The notes beneath the pieces were generated by a model. That model did no database searches, had not been told where the DNA came from, and saw nothing but the letters and a program-made list of their open reading frames with translations. From Caulobacter sp. (lineage in GTDB: Bacteria > Pseudomonadota > Alphaproteobacteria > Caulobacterales > Caulobacteraceae), in the NCBI GenBank assembly GCA_014378155.1, contig JACMOF010000555.1:1-9235 (forward strand): 9,235 nucleotides of DNA, given 5' to 3'. How positions within the stretch are numbered: the first letter of the stretch is position 1; each line of letters begins with the position of its first letter. Below are positions 5,667-9,235 of the stretch, piece by piece. The translations under genes and the position numbers were made by a program.

Positions 5667-6734
5667 TCACTCCCCGCGCTGCTCCCGCTTCGTCGCCCGG
5701 TAGGTCTGCTGCAGGGCCGCCAGGCGGCGGCGCTCGGTGTCCTTGATCACGCGGTCGGCCTTGTCCTCCACCGCTGCGAGTTCCAGGCCCAGCTTCTGGA
5801 AGTGGGCCCAGCGGGCGGGGTCGAGCGCGCCGCTGGCCAATGCGTCACGCACCGCGCAGCCCGGCTCCCGCACATGGCCGCAGTTCCTGAAACGGCAATT
5901 TCCCGCCAGACTCTCGATGTCCTCGAAGACCATGCTGAGGCCCTCATCGGCGTCGATCAAGCCCACCTCGCGGATGCCGGGGGTGTCGAGGATCAAACCG
6001 CCGCCCGGCAGCACGACCAACTGGCGATGGCTGGTGGTGTGGCGACCCTGGTCGTCGGACTCGCGGATTTCCTGGGTCGCCATCCGGTCCTCGCCCAGAA
6101 AGGCGTTGACCAGGGTGGACTTGCCGACCCCGGACGAGCCGATGAGCACGCAGGTCTCGCCCGGCGCCACCTGGGCCAGGAGTGCGTCGAGGCCCAGGCC
6201 TTGCCGGGCCGACACCGTCAGCACCTGGCAGCCCGCCGCCAGGGCTGCGACCTGCGCGGCCTGGCCCTGCGGGTCGTCGGAGAGATCGGACTTGGTCAGC
6301 ACCACCACGGGCCGCGCGCCGCTTTGCCAGGCGGCGGCGAGGTAGCGCTCGATCCGCCGGGGATTGAGGTCGGCGTTCAGCGAGGTGACGACGAAGGCGA
6401 CGTCGATATTGGCGGCGATGACCTGCAGCGTCTGAACGCTATCGGCCGCTCGTCGGACGAAAACGGTGCGGCGCGGCAGGATGGCGTGGATCGTGGCGGT
6501 GCGCTCGGCCAGGTTCGGCGACAGCGCCACCCAGTCTCCGACGGCGGGATGCCCCAGCTCCCGCGCCTCGTGCAGCAGGCGGCCGGACGGCTTGGCGCGA
6601 AGCTCGCCCTCATCGGTCGCCACCCCATAGCCGTCACGTTGCTGGACGACGACACGTCCGGGGACATGCCCCTCGCTCGCGTGCGGTTCAAAGGCCCGCC
6701 GCAGGGGATCGGACCAGCCATAGTGCTCGATCAA
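5667..6734 (-). CDS. rsgA: Ribosome small-subunit GTPase RsgA
   Basis: RsgA is a circularly permuted GTPase that binds the 30S subunit late in assembly, checks the decoding centre and releases RbfA on GTP hydrolysis. The motif order shows the permutation: G4 TKSD (147-150), G5 SAR (175-177), the P-loop GSSGVGKST (199-207), the G2 region GRHTT (230-234) and G3 DTPG (250-253). An N-terminal OB fold spans about residues 23-100. The C-terminal zinc site is complete, with C280, C285, H287 and C293 in CRFRNCGHVREPGC. The length of 355 residues is normal. The start is a TTG at 6734 (MIEHYGWSDPLRRAF), which fits the family's YGW opening; GGAAAGG lies about 9 bases upstream and an in-frame TAG lies about 30 bases upstream. 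A 253-bp repeat-bearing gap separates it from carB, so it probably has its own promoter. Confidence 0.96.
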   Translation of the reverse strand: MIEHYGWSDPLRRAFEPHASEGHVPGRVVVQQRDGYGVATDEGELRAKPSGRLLHEARELGHPAVGDWVALSPNLAERTATIHAILPRRTVFVRRAADSVQTLQVIAANIDVAFVVTSLNADLNPRRIERYLAAAWQSGARPVVVLTKSDLSDDPQGQAAQVAALAAGCQVLTVSARQGLGLDALLAQVAPGETCVLIGSSGVGKSTLVNAFLGEDRMATQEIRESDDQGRHTTSHRQLVVLPGGGLILDTPGIREVGLIDADEGLSMVFEDIESLAGNCRFRNCGHVREPGCAVRDALASGALDPARWAHFQKLGLELAAVEDKADRVIKDTERRRLAALQQTYRATKREQRGE

Positions 6735-6786
6735 GGCGAGGGGCCTTTCCAGTGATGAGGCAGTCTAGCACCGAGGGGGACGTGTT

Positions 6787-6853
6787 GGGGACACACACTC
6801 ATCCCACGACTTTGGCCGGGCCCCCACAAGCCATGGCGTGAGTGTGTGTCCCC
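6787..6853. repeat. 67-bp element with 15-bp perfect inverted arms
   Basis: GGGGACACACACTCA (6787-6801) and TGAGTGTGTGTCCCC (6839-6853) are exact reverse complements separated by 37 bases. The interior contains a smaller TGGC/GCCA pairing (6813-6816 and 6830-6833). The element fills the gap between carB and rsgA, with no coding capacity. The size and ends suggest a REP/BIME-like or miniature mobile element; GGGGACACAC-type ends are, as I recall, found near REP-associated tyrosine transposases. It could also act as a two-way transcription barrier. No transposase is in the window. Confidence 0.75.
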
Positions 6854-6932
6854 GTCCGTGGCGCAGTCGTTTCTGGCCTCACATTCGCGCCGGTCGCCCT
6901 TGAGCCTGTCAGCGTCCAGGGGAGCATCCGGT

Positions 6933-6960
6933 CGCGGACATGCCCATGGGCATATCCGCG
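6933..6960. repeat. 28-bp near-perfect palindrome after carB
   Basis: CGCGGACATGCCCA (6933-6946) pairs with TGGGCATATCCGCG (6947-6960) with a single mismatch. On the carB transcript it would form a hairpin of about 12 bp, starting 27 bases after the stop codon. There is no T-run downstream, so it is not a classical intrinsic terminator; it may stabilise the carB 3' end or be a protein-binding palindrome. Confidence 0.55.
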
Positions 6961-6975
6961 CCTCCACCCAGGCGC

Positions 6976-6984
6976 TGTGGATAA
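6976..6984 (-). promoter_or_regulatory. Perfect DnaA-box sequence
   Basis: The minus strand reads TTATCCACA, the strict consensus for the replication initiator and transcription factor DnaA, 3 bases after the carB stop codon. Only one copy is present nearby and no AT-rich unwinding element is visible, so this is not an origin. It may be a titration or regulatory site, or chance. Confidence 0.45.
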
Positions 6985-6987
6985 CTT

Positions 6988-9235
6988 CTACTGGTAGCTC
7001 TGCAGCGGGCGCACTTCCAGCGTCTCGGCGGGGGCCGACGAGATCGCCTGGGCCGCCGCCAGGGCGCCGGCCGAGGTGGTGTAATAGGGCACCTTCATCA
7101 TCAGGGCCGTGCGGCGGATCTCGAAGCTGTCTTCCAGGGCCTGCTTGCCTTCGGTGGTGTTGAATACCAGTTGGACGCCGCTGTTCTTCATCACGTCGAC
7201 GATGTGCGGACGGCCTTCCAGCACCTTCTTGACCAACTCAACCTCGATGCCCTGCTCGGCCAGATAGCCGCGTGTGCCGACCGTGGAGAGCACCTTGAAG
7301 CCCGCCGCCTGCAGCAGGCGCACTGGCCCGACGATCCACGGGCGGTCGCTTTCCTTGACCGAGACAAAGGCCGTGCCAGAGGTCGGCAGGCTGACGCCGC
7401 CGCCCAGCTGGCTCTTGGCGAAGGCGCGGGCGAAGGCCGGGGCCAGGCTGTCCTCGCCCTCGCGGATCCAGTCCAGCCCCATGACCTCGCCGGTCGAGCG
7501 CATTTCCGGGCCCAGGATGGTGTCGACCCCGGCGAAGCGGGCGAACGGGAAGACCGCTTCCTTGACGGCGATATGGTCGTACGGCTTGTCGACCAGGCCG
7601 AAGCTGGCCAGCGTCTCGCCGGCCATGATCTTGGCGGCGATGGCGGCCACCGGCTGGCCGATGGTCTTGGCCACGAACGGCACGGTGCGCGAGGCGCGCG
7701 GGTTCACTTCCAGCACATAGATGCGGGGTTCGGCCGAGTGCGGCTCCTCGATGGCGAACTGCACGTTCATCAGGCCGCGCACATTGAGGGCCAGGGCCAT
7801 CTTCACCGTCTGGCGCTTCAGCTCTTCCACCGTAGCGGCGCTGAGCGAGAAGGGCGGCATCGAGCAGGCGCTGTCGCCGGAATGGACGCCGGCTTCCTCG
7901 ATATGCTCCAGCACTCCGGCCACGAACACGTCGGTCCCGTCGCACAGGGCGTCGACGTCCACCTCGGTGGCGCGGCTCAGATAGTGGTCCAGCAGGATTG
8001 GGTGCTCGAACGAGATCTCGCCGGTATTGGCGATGTAGCGTTCCAGGTGCTCGTGGTCGCGAATGATCTCCATGCCCCGGCCGCCCAGCACGTAGGAGGG
8101 GCGCATGACGAACGGGAAGCCGATCTGGTCGCCGGCGCTGCGGGCCTCGTCCCAGGTGCGGGCGATGGCGTTTTCGGGCTGGGCGATGTCCAGGCCGTTC
8201 AGCAGTTGCTGGAAGCGCTCGCGGTCCTCGGCCAGGTCAATGGCGTCGGGGCTGGTGCCCAGGATCGGAATGCCGGCGTCCTGCAGGGCCTGGGCCAGCT
8301 TCAGCGGTGTCTGGCCGCCAAACTGGACGATGACGCCGGCCAGCGTGCCGTTGGACTTCTCGACATCCAGCAGTTCCAGCACGTCCTCGGCCGTCAGCGG
8401 CTCGAAATACAGGCGGTCGGAGGTGTCGTAGTCGGTCGAGACGGTCTCGGGGTTGCAGTTGACCATGATCGACTCGACGCCAATCTGGTCCAAAGCAAAC
8501 GCGGCGTGGCAGCAGCAATAGTCGAACTCGATGCCCTGGCCGATACGGTTGGGACCACCGCCCAGGATCACCGCCTTCTTGCGATCGGTGGGCGCGCTCT
8601 CGCACTCGGGAACCTGGCCCAAGGCGCCGGTCTCGTAGGTCGAATACATATAGGGCGTGGTGGCCGCGAACTCGCCGGCGCAGCTGTCGATGCGCTTATA
8701 GACCGGGCGGACGTTCAGGGCATGGCGGGCGGCGCGGACGGCGGTCTCGGTCGAGCCGGCCAGCTTGGCCAGGCGGGCGTCGGAAAAGCCTTGGGCCTTC
8801 AGGGCGCGGAAGGCGTGGGCTTCGGTCGGCAGGCCGCCGGCACGAATCCAGCCCTCCTGGCGGATCAGCTCGGCGATCTGGCGCAGGAACCACGGTTCGT
8901 AGGAACAGGCGGCGTTGACCTCTTCCACGCTCAAACCGTGGCGGAAGGCCTGGGCGATGACGCGCAGGCGGTCGGGGGTCGGGGTGCCCAGCGCGCGAAT
9001 GACGGCGGCCCGGCCGGTGTCGGGATCATCGGCGCCGTGGATTTCAATTTCGTCGAAGCCGTTCAGCCCGGTCTCCAGCCCGCGCAGGGCCTTCTGGACG
9101 CTTTCCTTGAAGGTCCGGCCAATGGCCATGACCTCGCCGACCGACTTCATGGCGGTGGTCAGCAGGGGCTCCGAACCGGGATACTTCTCGAAGGCGAAAC
9201 GCGGGATCTTGGTGACAACATAGTCGATCGACGGC
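6988..9235 (-). CDS. carB: Carbamoyl-phosphate synthase large subunit, C-terminal 70% (runs off right edge)
   Basis: CarB makes carbamoyl phosphate from bicarbonate, ATP and glutamine-derived ammonia supplied by CarA, feeding pyrimidine and arginine synthesis. The window holds the last 748 of an expected roughly 1,070-1,100 residues; the frame is open through the right edge, beginning [20 protein letters not shown]. Visible parts are the end of the first synthetase domain ([14 protein letters not shown], residues 29-42 of the fragment), the oligomerisation domain, [20 protein letters not shown] (about 224-243), and the second ATP-grasp half with [17 protein letters not shown]. The C-terminal MGS-like allosteric domain, which in many bacteria binds UMP and other effectors, is also present ([28 protein letters not shown]). 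It ends LRPLQSYQ-like at TAG 6990-6988. No frameshift or missing segment is seen. Its promoter and any carA neighbour lie outside. Confidence 0.98.
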   Translation of the reverse strand, partial: PSIDYVVTKIPRFAFEKYPGSEPLLTTAMKSVGEVMAIGRTFKESVQKALRGLETGLNGFDEIEIHGADDPDTGRAAVIRALGTPTPDRLRVIAQAFRHGLSVEEVNAACSYEPWFLRQIAELIRQEGWIRAGGLPTEAHAFRALKAQGFSDARLAKLAGSTETAVRAARHALNVRPVYKRIDSCAGEFAATTPYMYSTYETGALGQVPECESAPTDRKKAVILGGGPNRIGQGIEFDYCCCHAAFALDQIGVESIMVNCNPETVSTDYDTSDRLYFEPLTAEDVLELLDVEKSNGTLAGVIVQFGGQTPLKLAQALQDAGIPILGTSPDAIDLAEDRERFQQLLNGLDIAQPENAIARTWDEARSAGDQIGFPFVMRPSYVLGGRGMEIIRDHEHLERYIANTGEISFEHPILLDHYLSRATEVDVDALCDGTDVFVAGVLEHIEEAGVHSGDSACSMPPFSLSAATVEELKRQTVKMALALNVRGLMNVQFAIEEPHSAEPRIYVLEVNPRASRTVPFVAKTIGQPVAAIAAKIMAGETLASFGLVDKPYDHIAVKEAVFPFARFAGVDTILGPEMRSTGEVMGLDWIREGEDSLAPAFARAFAKSQLGGGVSLPTSGTAFVSVKESDRPWIVGPVRLLQAAGFKVLSTVGTRGYLAEQGIEVELVKKVLEGRPHIVDVMKNSGVQLVFNTTEGKQALEDSFEIRRTALMMKVPYYTTSAGALAAAQAISSAPAETLEVRPLQSYQ

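Noticed and set aside
5445..6755. 436-codon open frame on the plus strand opposite rsgA
   Set aside because: RsgA motifs on the minus strand are complete, and the plus-strand product shows no domain and typical shadow composition.
6976..6984. Replication origin at the DnaA box
   Set aside because: Only one box, no AT-rich region, and no origin-linked genes nearby.
6735..6987. Missed gene or RNA gene in the carB-rsgA gap
   Set aside because: Frames here are short and lack motifs, and the gap is explained by inverted repeats and a DnaA-box sequence; no tRNA-like cloverleaf or riboswitch pattern was recognised by eye.
7238..7945. 235-codon minus-strand frame within carB
   Set aside because: Out of phase with the well-conserved CarB frame; Arg/Gly/Pro-rich shadow product.

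Overview
The window is GC-rich chromosomal DNA, and every gene I can support lies on the minus strand. GC-rich third positions and close matches to alphaproteobacterial forms of CarB, GreA, RsgA and ELM1-like proteins point to an alphaproteobacterium. The Caulobacteraceae (Caulobacter or a near relative) is my best guess, inferred from overall feel rather than from a search.

In transcription order (right to left) the window opens inside carB, the large subunit of carbamoyl-phosphate synthase, whose 5' end lies beyond the right edge. About 250 bp without a gene follow. They hold a perfect DnaA-box sequence beside the carB stop, a 28-bp near-perfect palindrome, and a 67-bp element with 15-bp perfect inverted arms. 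Then comes rsgA (ribosome assembly GTPase). After it are a short GC-rich stretch with a 9-bp tandem repeat, a likely 37-residue membrane peptide, and a secreted erythromycin-esterase-like protein. A GTT1-like glutathione transferase and greA (transcript cleavage factor) follow, the latter with a candidate promoter of its own.

The left third is a tight gene string: an ELM1-like (DUF1022) protein with an unusual Lys/Pro/Ala-rich N-terminal arm, an 80-residue two-helix membrane protein, a 31-residue one-helix membrane peptide, an SpsF-type cytidylyltransferase-like protein, and a PseG-like sugar-nucleotide hydrolase that runs off the left edge. The junctions are TGAATG, CTGA and ATGA, which suggests translational coupling. 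PseG-like and cytidylyltransferase-like proteins normally act in making and activating nonulosonic acids (pseudaminic- or legionaminic-type sugars) that decorate flagellin or surface polysaccharide.

The most unusual points are in this last module. A REP-type palindrome sits in frame inside the PseG-like gene and adds about 15 residues to the protein. The cytidylyltransferase-like protein has lost all three basic residues of its nucleotide-binding signature and has no ordinary start codon at its homologous N-terminus. I see no complete new defence or mobile system, and no tRNA, rRNA, CRISPR array or transposase gene.
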